Of a stretch of 64,000 nt of DNA, positions 18,321 to 28,110 are shown one piece after another. The stretch comes from Spongiibacter nanhainus (GTDB lineage: Bacteria > Pseudomonadota > Gammaproteobacteria > Pseudomonadales > Spongiibacteraceae). A model generated the notes under the pieces. It was given only the letters and a program-made list of their open reading frames with translations, was not told where the DNA came from and did not search any database. The position numbers were made by a program, and so were the translations under genes. The stretch covers positions 248,001 through 312,000 of the forward strand of contig NZ_CP066167.1 in the NCBI RefSeq assembly GCF_016132545.1, written 5' to 3'. The stretch's first letter is position 1. Each line of letters starts with the position of its first letter.

Positions 18321-18941
18321 TCAGTTCTTGCGGCGGATCACCAGGGTGTCGATGCCCTCGGCAATCAGTTTGGCCCGGGCTTCCGACAGGGTGTTGTGGG
18401 TCAGGAAGGGGCCAACGTGAACCCGATGCCAGCGCTCGCCGTTGATCTCCACAGTCTCCACCCGGGCATCCAGAGCCAGCAGCAGAATCTGCGCCCGGCG
18501 GCTTTCCGCATCTTCGTTGGTGCGGAAGGAGCCCGCTTGCAGGGTGTACTGCTCGCCGGTCTGGAAGGTTTTCTCTGGCGGTAGGGCCGGTTCGACTTTC
18601 TTCTCGGTACTGGTGTCGCTGGGCGTGACCACCTTGGGCTCGGCCTTGGGAGTCTCGTCAGGAACGATGACTTCCCGCTCGGGCAGCAAGGTAAAAAAGT
18701 CGAACTTGGTGTTATTGGCGGGGCGCTCGGCCTCGCTCTGTTTGCTCTCGGCTTTGGCGGTTTTAGGGGCAGCGGTGCTGGCCGGTGTCCTGGGGCTGTC
18801 GCCGTCCACCGCTTTGAAAACCAGCACCGTGGCCACCACGCCGGCGATAAAACCACTGCCCAGCAGGACCGACGCGGGTAGACCGGGACGGGTATTGGGG
18901 CTGCGGGTTGCGCCGCGGGTGCTGCGTTTTTTGGTCGCCAT
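18321..18941 (-). CDS. SPOR-domain cell-division-type protein (FtsN-like)
   Basis: A 206-residue inner-membrane protein: basic cytosolic N-terminus, one membrane helix at about residues 24-45 (SVLLGSGFIAGVVATVLVF), a proline- and lysine-rich periplasmic linker, and a C-terminal SPOR domain (YTLQAGSFRTNEDAESRRAQ to HRVHVGPF) that binds denuded septal peptidoglycan. The layout is that of FtsN, though the gene could be another SPOR protein. It begins three bases after argS ends and precedes hslV. Confidence 0.85.
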   Translation of the reverse strand: MATKKRSTRGATRSPNTRPGLPASVLLGSGFIAGVVATVLVFKAVDGDSPRTPASTAAPKTAKAESKQSEAERPANNTKFDFFTLLPEREVIVPDETPKAEPKVVTPSDTSTEKKVEPALPPEKTFQTGEQYTLQAGSFRTNEDAESRRAQILLLALDARVETVEINGERWHRVHVGPFLTHNTLSEARAKLIAEGIDTLVIRRKN

Positions 18942-18944
18942 GCC

Positions 18945-20702
18945 TTACATTTCCTCCGGGGCGCTTACGCCCAGCAGGTTCAATCCATTGCGCAGTACTT
19001 GCTGTACTGCCACTGACAGGGCCAAACGTGCATCCCGCAGGGCCCGCTCTTCGCCCAGGATTTTGTGGGCGTTGTAATAACTGTGGAACTCTCCCGCCAG
19101 TTCCCGCAGGTAGTGGGCGAGGCTGTGGGGCTCGAACTGCTCGGCGGCGTTGGCCAATACCTCGGGGTAGCGGGCCAGTCGCACCAGCAGTTGCTTTTCC
19201 ACTTCTTCACTCAGTACCGGCAGGGCCGCCAAACCGGTTTCCTGACTCCAGCCTTCGCCGGCTTCATCTAGCTTGCGCAGGATGCTGGCCACCCGAGCGT
19301 GGGCGTACTGAATGTAGTACACCGGGTTGTCTTTGCTCTGGGACTTGGCCAGCTCCAGGTCAAAGTCGGTGGCCTGGTCCGCCTTGCGCATAATGTAGAA
19401 GAAGCGCGCTGCGTCGTCGCCCACTTCCTGGCGCAGCTCTCGCAGGGTAACAAAGGAGCCGCTGCGGGTAGACATCTGTACTTGTTCATCGCCCCGGAAA
19501 AGTGAGACGAACTGCACAAGCCGGATAATCAGCCGCTCGGGATCCACATCCAGTGCCTGCAGTGCCGCCTTCACCCGGGCGATGTAGCCGTGGTGATCGG
19601 CGCCCCAAATATTGACCACACGATCGAAGCCCCGTTCGAATTTATTGAGGTGATAGGCAATATCGGAGGCAAAGTAGGTGGTCTGGCCGTTGTCCCGCTG
19701 CACCACCCGGTCTTTGTCGTCGCCAAACTGGGTGGACAAAAACCATTTGGCGCCGTCGCGGACTTCGATAAAGCCCTTGTCTTCCAAGCGGGCAATGGCG
19801 GCTTCCACTTGGTTGGGGTCGACGGTTAGGCTGCGCTCTGAGAACCAGGCCTGAAAATGGACGCCAAATTCTTCGAGATCGGTGCGGATATCGCCGAGGA
19901 TCTCATCCAAGCCCTTGGCAAAGGGAATCTGGTAATCCTTGCCCAGTAGGGACTTGGCGCGGTTGATCAGGCCGTCAATGTGCAATTCCTTGTCGCCGCC
20001 CTCCGGTGCATCGGCGGGGATATCGGCCATGACCTCGGCGGCGCTGTGGCGCAAGGTATCGCCGTGGCTGTGGTGCAGGTCTTCGCCGTAGTGGCGGATG
20101 TAGTCGCCCTGATAGCCGTTGCTGGGGAAGGGCAGGTCCTCGCCGCAGGCCTGCAGATAGCGCAGCCAGACACTGGTGCCGAGGATATCCATTTGCCGAC
20201 CGGCGTCGTTGACGTAGTACTCCCGGCTGACGTCGTAGCCAGCGGCTTCCAACATGGCGGCGACACTGGCGCCATAGGCGGCGCCCCGGCCGTGACCCAC
20301 GTGCAGCGGCCCGGTGGGGTTGGCGGAGACAAATTCCACCTGAATGCGCTGGCCCTGATCGGCGCGGCGGCCAAACTGCTCGCCCTGGGCGAAAATCTGC
20401 TCGACGATCTGGAACTGGCTGGCCTCGTTCATAAAGAAGTTGATAAAGCCCGGCCCGGCGATTTCCACCTTGGTGACCTGCTCACTGTCGGGCAGGGCAT
20501 CAATAATCTGTTGGGCGATGGCTCGCGGGTTGGACTTCAGCGGCTTGGCCAGGGTCATGGCCACATTGCTGGCAAAGTCGCCGTGGGACTTGTCCCGGGT
20601 GCGTTCCACCTGAATATTGATGGGCAGATCATCCGGCCAGGTGCCCTTGGCCATCAGTGACTTCAGAGCCTGTTCCAATAACTGGGCGACGGTGTCTTTC
20701 AT
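18945..20702 (-). CDS. argS: arginyl-tRNA synthetase
   Basis: A 585-residue class I enzyme charging tRNA-Arg. An N-terminal additional domain is followed by the HIGH-type motif [13 protein letters not shown], the anticodon-binding DALR domain at the C-terminus ([27 protein letters not shown]) and, in place of KMSKS, the [13 protein letters not shown] stretch usual for ArgS. Located between priA and the SPOR gene, in one minus-strand block. Confidence 0.96.
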   Translation of the reverse strand: MKDTVAQLLEQALKSLMAKGTWPDDLPINIQVERTRDKSHGDFASNVAMTLAKPLKSNPRAIAQQIIDALPDSEQVTKVEIAGPGFINFFMNEASQFQIVEQIFAQGEQFGRRADQGQRIQVEFVSANPTGPLHVGHGRGAAYGASVAAMLEAAGYDVSREYYVNDAGRQMDILGTSVWLRYLQACGEDLPFPSNGYQGDYIRHYGEDLHHSHGDTLRHSAAEVMADIPADAPEGGDKELHIDGLINRAKSLLGKDYQIPFAKGLDEILGDIRTDLEEFGVHFQAWFSERSLTVDPNQVEAAIARLEDKGFIEVRDGAKWFLSTQFGDDKDRVVQRDNGQTTYFASDIAYHLNKFERGFDRVVNIWGADHHGYIARVKAALQALDVDPERLIIRLVQFVSLFRGDEQVQMSTRSGSFVTLRELRQEVGDDAARFFYIMRKADQATDFDLELAKSQSKDNPVYYIQYAHARVASILRKLDEAGEGWSQETGLAALPVLSEEVEKQLLVRLARYPEVLANAAEQFEPHSLAHYLRELAGEFHSYYNAHKILGEERALRDARLALSVAVQQVLRNGLNLLGVSAPEEM

Positions 20703-20856
20703 GGGTGGTGACGACTCTCAGGTAGCGTGGCAATAGTGCTGGGCCTGGCGCGATGCGCGGGCCCTAAAAATAGGGCCGCGTATTATCGCTGTTTCGCCGG
20801 CTGACTGCCAACGTGAATAATTGGAGGGGGTGTTAACCGGCCCTAGCTGGCCTCAA

Positions 20857-23052
20857 CTAACTGGCTTCAATAGGATCGACATCCACCGACCAGCGCAGCC
20901 CGCCGGTTTTTTTTAACTGTTCGCCAGTGGTGCAGGCAAGTGTCAGTTGGCGGTGTAACTCCCCTCGGCGCGTGGCCTGCAAAATCAATGACGCCCGGTA
21001 GCGGCCGGCCCGGCGAGTCATGGGGGCGGGCAAGGGGCCGATGCACTGGCCGCCAATGCCTTGATCTACCAGGGCGGTTTTAATGGCGGATAAAAAGGCC
21101 TCGGCCTGATCCAGTCGCGCGGCGTCGGCACGAATCAGCGCGCAGGGGGCGTAAGGCGGCAGTCCCAGCAGTTTGCGCTCACTGAGCTGCTGGCTGGCAA
21201 AGGCGCGATAGCCCTGCTGGACCAGTGTCAGCAGGGCGGGGTGCTCAGGGCAGTGAGTCTGGATCAACACCCGTCCGGGGCGCTCCCGCCCGGCCCGGCC
21301 CGCGACCTGCACCAGCAGTTGGCCGCTGCGCTCGGCGGCCCGGTAGTCGGGGCTGAACAGACCGGCGTCGATATCGAGAATGCCGACCAGGGTCACGTCG
21401 GGAAAATGATGGCCTTTGGCCAGCATTTGGGTGCCCACCAGAATGGCCGGCTTGCCCTCGTGAACCCGGTCCACCAGCCTCGCCATGCTGCCTTTCTGCG
21501 AGGTGCTGTCCCGGTCGATGCGGATGACTTCGGTGCTGGCAAGGGTGTCGGCAAAGTGATGGCGCAGAAACAGTTCCAGCTTTTCCGTGCCGGGGCCGTC
21601 GAACAGCCACTGGTGATTGTGGCAGTCGGGGCAGTGGTCGGGTAGGGGGCGGATGGCGTCGCAGTGGTGGCAGCGCAGGTGGCGCTGGCGAAAATGCACG
21701 GTCATTCGCGCATCGCAGGCGTGACAATCGGCTACCCAGCCGCAGCTGTGGCATTGCAATTGGGGCGCGTAGCCCCGGCGGTTGAGAAATAGCAGTACCT
21801 GTTCCCCAGCTGCCAGGGTGTCGGCGATGTGCTTGAGCAGCACCTCGTCGAGCCCTTCTTTTAAGGGTCGCTGGCGGGCGTCCACCAGGGTCAGGTGCGG
21901 GCTATCTCCGGCGGCGCGGCGAGTGAGCTGCAGGGTTTGGTAGCGACCCAAATTGGCGTTGTGCAAGCTGTCCAGGCTGGGCGTGGCACTGGCCAATACC
22001 ACTGGGCAGTCCAGGTCGGCGGCGCGTTTTACCGCGATATCCCGCGCCGAGTAGCGCCAGCCTTCCTGTTGCTTATAGGAGGCGTCGTGTTCCTCGTCGA
22101 CGATAATCAACCCCAGCCGGGGCAGGTCGACAAATACCGCCGAGCGGGTACCCAGCACAATATCGCAGTCGCCGTTTTGGGCTCGTTGCCAGTTCTGGTA
22201 GCGCTCGCTGTCCCCCATACCCGAGTGCAGGCTGGCCACCCGGCCGGGAAAGCGGGACTCGACTCGGGACAGGGTCTGGGGAGTGAGGCCAATCTCGGGT
22301 ATCAGTACCAGCGCCTGTTTGCCTTGCTCCAACTGGGCGGCGATGGCCTGGAGGTAGACCTCGGTTTTGCCGCTGCCGGTAACCCCCTCCAGCAGAAAAC
22401 GGGCAAAGCCCTGGGCACCGTTGATCGCTTCCACCGCGCTGCGCTGTTCGTCCCGCAGTGCCAGCGGTGCTTGGGGAGGGGGTGGCGCTGGAGACGGCGC
22501 GCTGGCTTGTTCAATCAGGTTCTGCTCGGCCAGTTGCCGCAGTTGCTGTCGAGTGAAGCCGGCTTCCCGTAAGGTGTCGCCACTGAGGGGGGCATTGGCC
22601 GCCATTAGCGTAGCGAGTAACTCCCGCTGTCGATGGGCGCGCTTAGAGAGCTGGTCGACACTGGCGCCGGTTGAAGCTTGCCAGTAGAGCGTGACTTGGG
22701 TCTGCGGTGGTTTGGCGGAACGCAGTCGCACCGGCAGCATATTTTGAAGGCACTCGCCGATGGGATGGTGGTAGTAGTTGGCGGCCCAGCGGCCCAGTTC
22801 CATCAGAGCCGGCGACAGGGTCGGCCGGTCACTGTCCAGAACCTCAATGACCGACTTCAGTTTGTCGGTATCGACTTTGGCGCTGGCGCAGGGCGCCACC
22901 ACAACCCCCACCAGGCGGCGGTTGCCGAAGGGCACCAGTACGCGCTGCCCCGGCTCAGGGTGTCGGTCGCTTGGCCAACGATAGTCAAAAGTCCGCCGCA
23001 GCGGGCAGGGTACGGCGACCGAGACCAGTAAGGGTGATTGCAATTGCGGCAT
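20857..23052 (-). CDS. priA: primosomal protein N' (replication restart helicase PriA)
   Basis: A 731-residue 3'-to-5' DNA helicase that reloads the replisome at stalled forks. Walker A is GVTGSGKTEVYL, the DEAH-type box is VDEEHDASYKQ, and eight cysteines in the CHSCGW...CHHCD...CPDCH region bind two zinc ions. ATG 23052 gives MPQLQSPLLVSVAVPCPL, the family start; an in-frame start 150 bp upstream would add unrelated residues. It is divergent from rpmE. Confidence 0.95.
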   Translation of the reverse strand: MPQLQSPLLVSVAVPCPLRRTFDYRWPSDRHPEPGQRVLVPFGNRRLVGVVVAPCASAKVDTDKLKSVIEVLDSDRPTLSPALMELGRWAANYYHHPIGECLQNMLPVRLRSAKPPQTQVTLYWQASTGASVDQLSKRAHRQRELLATLMAANAPLSGDTLREAGFTRQQLRQLAEQNLIEQASAPSPAPPPPQAPLALRDEQRSAVEAINGAQGFARFLLEGVTGSGKTEVYLQAIAAQLEQGKQALVLIPEIGLTPQTLSRVESRFPGRVASLHSGMGDSERYQNWQRAQNGDCDIVLGTRSAVFVDLPRLGLIIVDEEHDASYKQQEGWRYSARDIAVKRAADLDCPVVLASATPSLDSLHNANLGRYQTLQLTRRAAGDSPHLTLVDARQRPLKEGLDEVLLKHIADTLAAGEQVLLFLNRRGYAPQLQCHSCGWVADCHACDARMTVHFRQRHLRCHHCDAIRPLPDHCPDCHNHQWLFDGPGTEKLELFLRHHFADTLASTEVIRIDRDSTSQKGSMARLVDRVHEGKPAILVGTQMLAKGHHFPDVTLVGILDIDAGLFSPDYRAAERSGQLLVQVAGRAGRERPGRVLIQTHCPEHPALLTLVQQGYRAFASQQLSERKLLGLPPYAPCALIRADAARLDQAEAFLSAIKTALVDQGIGGQCIGPLPAPMTRRAGRYRASLILQATRRGELHRQLTLACTTGEQLKKTGGLRWSVDVDPIEAS

Positions 23053-23362
23053 AGCCCCACAAAAAGTGCGAAATTCAGGACCAGGGCGGCGCAGTGCTCG
23101 CCCTGCAAAAGCCGCCAGTGTAGCGGAAATTGCGCCCACACTGATCCGCTTCGACGTGTGAAGTCTGCAAAGGGAGGCGCAATTTACGGCAGGGGCCCGC
23201 ATTGCTTGCTTCTCACCGGTTTTCTGTTAACATTCGCCGCCTATTTTTCGGTGTGGCTGTCGGTGTAGTGCCGGTTGTGCGGAACTGAAAAATCAACTCG
23301 GCGCGGTGCCCGGCGCAAAAAGATCGGGTGGCGGCGCCCCATGAGGCGATGAGGACAAACCA

Positions 23363-23581
23363 ATGAAAGCGGATATCCATCCCAAGTACGAGGCTGTAAG
23401 CGTTACCTGCAGCTGTGGCAACAAATTCGATACGCGCTCTACCCTGGCTGAAGACTTGCACGTTGACGTCTGCTCAGAGTGCCACCCCTTCTACACCGGT
23501 AAGCAGAAAATGCTGGACAGCGGCGGTCGTGTCGATCGCTTCCGCAAGCGTTTTGGCAGCCGCGGCAGCGTCAAGTCGTAA
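23363..23581 (+). CDS. rpmE: 50S ribosomal protein L31, zinc-binding type
   Basis: A 72-residue ribosomal protein that bridges the subunits. Cys16, Cys18, Cys37 and Cys40 mark the zinc-binding (C+) form, the one normally used when zinc is plentiful. It starts [12 protein letters not shown] and ends with a basic tail. It is divergent from priA, as in Pseudomonas, and is followed by a terminator. Confidence 0.97.
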   Translation: MKADIHPKYEAVSVTCSCGNKFDTRSTLAEDLHVDVCSECHPFYTGKQKMLDSGGRVDRFRKRFGSRGSVKS

Positions 23582-23648
23582 GCGCGACGCTGTTTTGATC
23601 TGCGGTAAGCATCACCAAGGCACCGCAGGCGCAGAGCGAAAACAAGAG

Positions 23649-23681
23649 ATGCCCGGTCGGATACGGCCGGGCATTTTTTTA
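23649..23681 (+). terminator. rho-independent terminator overlapping the next start codon
   Basis: Stem ATGCCCGG (23649-23656) and CCGGGCAT (23667-23674) with a 10-nt loop and seven T residues. It stops the rpmE transcript, and its first three bases are the best start codon of the downstream nuclease gene. Confidence 0.82.
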
Positions 23682-24440
23682 TGGCTGGTCGCCGCGATGT
23701 TGGCGACGGCGAGCGCTCGTGCCGCCTGCCCCCTGCCCAACAATACTGAGCCGGTGCGCATTGCCTCGGTGGTGGATGGTGACAGCTTGCGATTGGTCAG
23801 CGGTGAACGACTGCGCTTGGTCAATATTAACGCTGCCGAGATGAACGATCGCGGCGATAAGTTGGTCTTGGCTCGGCGAGCCCGGCGCTTTGTCGCTGAA
23901 CAACTGGCCAAGGCCGAGTCCGTTGTCATAAAACGCTACGGTCACGACCCCTACAATCGCACCTTGGCGGAGGTCTTTGTTGACGGTCGCCACCTGGGGG
24001 AGACCCTTCTGGCGGAGGGCCTGGCCTGGCGCATTGCCGTGCCGCCGGCTGTCAATACCGATAGCTGCCTGACTCGGGCTGAAGCCGGGGCTCGTCAAGC
24101 GGTCCGCGGTCTCTGGGCCCTAGCGCCATTGCCCAGTCTTAAAGCGGGCAAGGCAGATCAGGGCTTTGCCGTCATCCGCGGCCGAGTGGAGTCAGTGACT
24201 GCAGCGGGGACGAGCCTGTGGATCGACCTGGATGGCGACGTGGTGCTGCGCCTGGCCGACAAAGATCGGCGCTACTTCGCCAGTGTTGGCGACAGCGCAG
24301 TGCCTCGGGTAGGTCAATTTTTGGAAGTGCGTGGCTGGCTGCGCCATCGGCGTCCGCCTCGCCCCGGGTTTGCCAGCCTAGTGATGGATCTGCGCCACCC
24401 CTTAATGATGACTGCCGTGCACAAAAACGAGGCGCGGTAG
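23649..24440 (+). CDS. secreted thermonuclease-like (SNase-family) protein
   Basis: A 263-residue exported protein. Residues 1-25 form a signal peptide (FLWLVAAMLATASARA then ACPLP). The SNase fold follows, with VVDGDSLRL, RLRLVNINAAEM and the RYGHDPYNRTLAEVF stretch, which hold the Arg, Asp and Glu positions of the staphylococcal nuclease active site. The C-terminal 90 residues look like an added OB-type domain (VIRGRVESVTAAG). ATG 23649 lies within the rpmE terminator stem; a later ATG at 23697 would cut the signal peptide. A longer in-frame extension into rpmE is not credible. Confidence 0.8.
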   Translation: MPGRIRPGIFLWLVAAMLATASARAACPLPNNTEPVRIASVVDGDSLRLVSGERLRLVNINAAEMNDRGDKLVLARRARRFVAEQLAKAESVVIKRYGHDPYNRTLAEVFVDGRHLGETLLAEGLAWRIAVPPAVNTDSCLTRAEAGARQAVRGLWALAPLPSLKAGKADQGFAVIRGRVESVTAAGTSLWIDLDGDVVLRLADKDRRYFASVGDSAVPRVGQFLEVRGWLRHRRPPRPGFASLVMDLRHPLMMTAVHKNEAR

Positions 24441-24631
24441 ATATTACTTTTGGAAACCGGTGATATAAGCGAAAGCCGCCAATGACGGGCGTTTTAGGGG
24501 ATAAGCTTGTGGCTTAAAGCGGATTTCTATATGCTTTCACGCCATTTCCGACAACCCAAAGAATCGGCAGCCACTGATGCGGTCAGTGCGCAGGCAGCAA
24601 CAACGCTTTTGCACACGTCGTCCCGGCCGCT

Positions 24632-24668
24632 CTCGGAGGATGTTGGGCAGCATAGCCCGACCTCCGAG
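24632..24668 (+). promoter_or_regulatory. strong hairpin in the leader of the malic enzyme gene
   Basis: CTCGGAGG (24632-24639) pairs with CCTCCGAG (24661-24668), and inside it GGGC (24645-24648) pairs with GCCC (24655-24658) around a six-base loop. There is no T run, so it is not a terminator. It ends 33 bases before the start codon and may control translation or stability. Confidence 0.55.
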
Positions 24669-24701
24669 CCCAGAAAAATACGCCGAACTGAGAGATAAGC
24701 G

Positions 24702-25949
24702 ATGTCCAAAGATGTAAAGCAGGCCGCACTGGATTACCACTCGGTGCCCACCCCCGGCAAAATTGGCATTTCTCTGACTAAGCCTGCTGAAACCCAGTAC
24801 GACTTGTCACTGGCCTATAGCCCCGGTGTGGCGGAGCCAGTGCGGGAGATCGCCAAGGACCCCATCAACGCCTACAAGTACACCAGCAAGGGCAATCTGG
24901 TGGCGGTGATCTCCAACGGCAGTGCCATTCTCGGTTTGGGTGATCTTGGCCCGCTGGCCAGCAAACCCGTTATGGAAGGCAAAGCCCTGCTGTTTAAGCG
25001 ATTTGCCGACCTGGACTCCATTGATATTGAAGTGGACACCCAGGACTCCCAAGAATTTATCGATACCGTTAAACGTATTTCCGGCACCTTTGGCGGTATC
25101 AACCTGGAAGACATCAAAGCCCCCGAGTGCTTCGAGATCGAGCGCATTCTGATTGAAGAGTGCAACATTCCCATCTTCCACGACGACCAGCACGGCACCG
25201 CCATCGTGACCGCGGCGGGTATGCTCAATGCGCTGGAAATTCAGGGTAAAAAAATCGAAGACGCCAAAGTGGTGTGCCTGGGGGCGGGCTCAGCGGCCAT
25301 CGCCTGTATGCGCCTGCTGATAGCATTGGGTGCCCGCTACGAAAACATCTATATGATCGACCGCCGCGGTGTGATTTATCCCGGACGTGAAGGTCTGAAT
25401 AAATACAAGCGAGAATTCCAGAACGACACCGGTGCCCGCACCCTGGCCGACGCCATCGATGGCGCCGACGTCTTTGTCGGCCTGTCCGGCCCCAACCTGC
25501 TTAGCGAAGATATGCTGCGCTCCATGGCCGAGCGTCCCATCGTATTTGCCTGCTCCAACCCCGACCCCGAGATTCGTCCCGAACTGGCTTTGGCCGTGCG
25601 GGACGACCTGATCATGGCCACCGGCCGCTCCGACTACCCCAACCAGGTTAACAATGTGTTGGGCTTCCCCTTCATCTTTCGTGGTGCCCTGGACGTGCGC
25701 GCCACCGCCATCAATGAAGAGATGAAGGTGGCCGCGGTTCACGCTATCCGCGAACTGGCCAAAGAGCCCGTGCCCGAGGTGGTGATCGAAGCCTGTGGCG
25801 TGGGTGAGTTGTCCTTTGGCCCCGGCTACATTATTCCCAAGCCGGTGGATCGCCGTTTGCTCGGCGCCGTGGCGGGGGCGGTTGCCCGCGCGGCGGTAGA
25901 TAGTGGGGTGGCGTTGTTGCCATATCCGGAACATTACCCACTGTCGTAG
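24702..25949 (+). CDS. malic enzyme (short form, no phosphotransacetylase domain)
   Basis: Oxidative decarboxylation of malate to pyruvate with NAD(P). The 415-residue protein has the typical [15 protein letters not shown], the metal-binding [11 protein letters not shown] and the Rossmann motif [13 protein letters not shown]. It lacks the C-terminal phosphotransacetylase-like domain of MaeB (about 760 residues). Cofactor preference cannot be read with confidence. It is monocistronic, preceded by a structured leader, and followed by a repeat-rich intergenic element. Confidence 0.92.
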   Translation: MSKDVKQAALDYHSVPTPGKIGISLTKPAETQYDLSLAYSPGVAEPVREIAKDPINAYKYTSKGNLVAVISNGSAILGLGDLGPLASKPVMEGKALLFKRFADLDSIDIEVDTQDSQEFIDTVKRISGTFGGINLEDIKAPECFEIERILIEECNIPIFHDDQHGTAIVTAAGMLNALEIQGKKIEDAKVVCLGAGSAAIACMRLLIALGARYENIYMIDRRGVIYPGREGLNKYKREFQNDTGARTLADAIDGADVFVGLSGPNLLSEDMLRSMAERPIVFACSNPDPEIRPELALAVRDDLIMATGRSDYPNQVNNVLGFPFIFRGALDVRATAINEEMKVAAVHAIRELAKEPVPEVVIEACGVGELSFGPGYIIPKPVDRRLLGAVAGAVARAAVDSGVALLPYPEHYPLS

Positions 25950-26027
25950 GTTGTGGGGCTTGGGCCGTCGGCGGCCCATGCCCTTTGGGCGCCCTGTCGC
26001 GTTTGTATTTGCATACCGTTAGCACAG

Positions 26028-26502
26028 TTTTCGCCCTGCTGGGCGACCTACTTCATTTTGTGTGAAAAAGAAGTAGGCAAGAAAAGCACACCCCTATCGC
26101 TCGCCCTGCGGGTACCCTGCGCTTCTCACCATTCAATGAAAACGCTGCGGAACTCGCCTGACGGCTCAAACAGTCCTCGCTAAAAGCCTTTCATTGAATG
26201 GCTGCGATGCTCGGCGAGCTCAAAGGGGAATAAACCCCGGTGCCAGTAGTTGGAAAAGAACACCCTTTGCTCAATGTGGCATCCCGGGCCCCTTCAGCCC
26301 CGCCGAGCATCGCAGAAGCTGAACGGAGTAAGCGCGAGGACTGTTTGAGCGAAGCGAGTTCCGCAGCGCCCGTTCAGATTCGAGAAGCGCAGGGGATCGC
26401 TGGCGTTTTTTGCCAGCGACGGGGATGCAGGGTGTCTTTTCTCTTTGCTGACTTTCTCTTTGGACAAGCAAAGAGAAAGTCAGTCGCCCAGCAGGGCGAA
26501 AA
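26028..26502. repeat. large nested inverted-repeat intergenic element
   Basis: The outer 19-bp arms (26028-26046 and 26484-26502) are perfect reverse complements, built around CGCCCTGCTGGGCGA. Further inside, GCGAGGACTGTTTGAGC at 26334-26350 matches the complement at 26164-26180, and CCATTCAATGAAA (26129-26141) pairs with 26189-26201. The area between the arms contains stop codons in the frames I read and no protein motif. Comparable long palindromic elements beginning GGCGACCTACTT are known from many gammaproteobacterial intergenic regions; the present one is probably a member. The gap 25950-26732 holds no gene. Confidence 0.75.
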
Positions 26503-26732
26503 AAATGCAGGAACGCACTTTTACACACCCGACAGGGTGCCCGCAGGGCGAGGGTCAAGGACGACCCGAGTGAACCCCGTGCTAAGAATTAGCCAATACC
26601 CACTCGACAGAGTATCCAAATGGCAAGGGCCACCGATGGCCCAACCAAACCACCTCTTCTACCATTCATGTTATAAACCCCGTTAGAAAATCCCCATCGT
26701 CGCGACAGCGGCAACAATAAAAGGCTTCTTCT

Positions 26733-27536
26733 ATGTCTCAACGCATCTTCATCACCGGTGGCGCCTCGGGTCTGGGTTTGGCACTGGCCCACCGCTTCGC
26801 AGACAGCGGCGCAAGCGTTTGCATCGGCGATATCCATACCGAGCGCGGTAGCGAGGCTGAGCAGGCGCTGGCAGCTAAAGCCACCGCCAAATTCCTTACC
26901 TGTGATGTGCAGAGAGAGAGCGATCTGCAAGCGGCCGCCGATTGGCTGTTGGCCGAGTGGGGCGGTGTCGATGTGGTGATCAATAACGCGGGGGTGGCTT
27001 CCGCCGGGGCCATCGATGAGTTCTCCATGGCGGACTGGCAGTGGGTGATGGATATCAATCTGCTGGGGGTGGTGCGGGGCTGTAAGGTGTTTTCTGCGTT
27101 AATGAAGAACCAGGGTAGTGGTCACATCGTCAATATTGCCTCGCTGGCAGGGCTGATTCATCCGCCGCGGATGGGGTCTTACTGCGCCACTAAAGCGGCA
27201 GTGGTGGCACTGTCGGAGTCGATGAGTCTGGAGCTGGATGGCGACAATATTGCGGTGTCGGTGGTGTGTCCGGGATTCTTCCGCACTAATCTGTCGGAGA
27301 GTGTGCGAGCGTCTGACAGCAGCGCTCAGGTGATGACGGAGAAGCTGGTCAGCAAAGCGAAAGTCGGTGCGGAGGAAATTGCCGACGCGGTCTACACTGG
27401 TATTGTGCAGCGGGATTACTACATCATTCCCCAGGCGGACGCCCGTCGCAATTGGCGTTTAAAGCGCTGGCTGCCCTTCAAGCGTTATCGGCAAATGATG
27501 TTGAAAAGTACGGCGGGAATGATGCGGCGGGGCTAG
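26733..27536 (+). CDS. short-chain dehydrogenase/reductase
   Basis: A 267-residue NAD(P)-dependent oxidoreductase with FITGGASGLGLALAHRFAD for the cofactor, NNAGVAS, and the catalytic YCATKAA with Ser upstream in VNIASLAGL. The substrate is unknown. It is the first gene after the large inverted-repeat element and stands alone on the plus strand. Confidence 0.88.
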   Translation: MSQRIFITGGASGLGLALAHRFADSGASVCIGDIHTERGSEAEQALAAKATAKFLTCDVQRESDLQAAADWLLAEWGGVDVVINNAGVASAGAIDEFSMADWQWVMDINLLGVVRGCKVFSALMKNQGSGHIVNIASLAGLIHPPRMGSYCATKAAVVALSESMSLELDGDNIAVSVVCPGFFRTNLSESVRASDSSAQVMTEKLVSKAKVGAEEIADAVYTGIVQRDYYIIPQADARRNWRLKRWLPFKRYRQMMLKSTAGMMRRG

Positions 27537-27589
27537 GGGCTGGTTTTTGTAAAGGCCCCCAAACACCCTAGCTCTGCCGCAGAGGCCGC

Positions 27590-28018
27590 TTAGCCGCACA
27601 CCGCCATCAAGGTGCGAATCGCCATTGCCAGTAGCGCGAGTGTACCCAGCACGAAAACCGAAAAGCGCGCCATCACCACATTGCTGGTGCAGTGAATCAG
27701 GCTGTGCACAATGCGGCTGCCTACGTAAAACCAGGCCAGATACAGGTTGACCCCGCTACCCGCACCGATCACCGCCAAGGTCAGGGCGGTGGCGTAAAAA
27801 ATCGTGGGCTGCTCCATCAAGTGGTTGTAGTTATCCGCCTTGAACTGCACTTTGCGATCGAGTTGGGTGGCGAGCTCGGATGTGCGTTCTCCAGCATCGG
27901 GTCCCAGACCCGCTTTTTGAATGGCGGGCAAGCGCACGGCTGCCATCCAAAATAGGATCAAGATACTCCAGATCACCAGGACGATTACCGGGGTAAGAAT
28001 CGGGGAAATTTCGGTCAT
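27590..28018 (-). CDS. MAPEG-family membrane protein
   Basis: A 142-residue protein with four predicted membrane helices of the MAPEG family (membrane-associated eicosanoid and glutathione metabolism). The stretch KADNYNHLMEQPTIFYATALTLAVIG is the diagnostic motif, with YVGSRIVHSLIH near the third helix. Bacterial members are mostly uncharacterised; glutathione-dependent activity is possible. It converges with the SDR gene. Confidence 0.83.
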   Translation of the reverse strand: MTEISPILTPVIVLVIWSILILFWMAAVRLPAIQKAGLGPDAGERTSELATQLDRKVQFKADNYNHLMEQPTIFYATALTLAVIGAGSGVNLYLAWFYVGSRIVHSLIHCTSNVVMARFSVFVLGTLALLAMAIRTLMAVCG

Positions 28019-28110
28019 GTTTTGTCTCCATAGCTGTTATTGTGCGTGACGAATATTAGCAGTGTTTACATTCCAGGCAATGACAAGTTGCCACTCGTTC
28101 TGGGGGAAGC

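Noticed and set aside
24507-24698. 63-codon frame ending just before the malic enzyme gene
   Set aside because: No ribosome site and it runs through the leader hairpin, so a structured leader is the better explanation.
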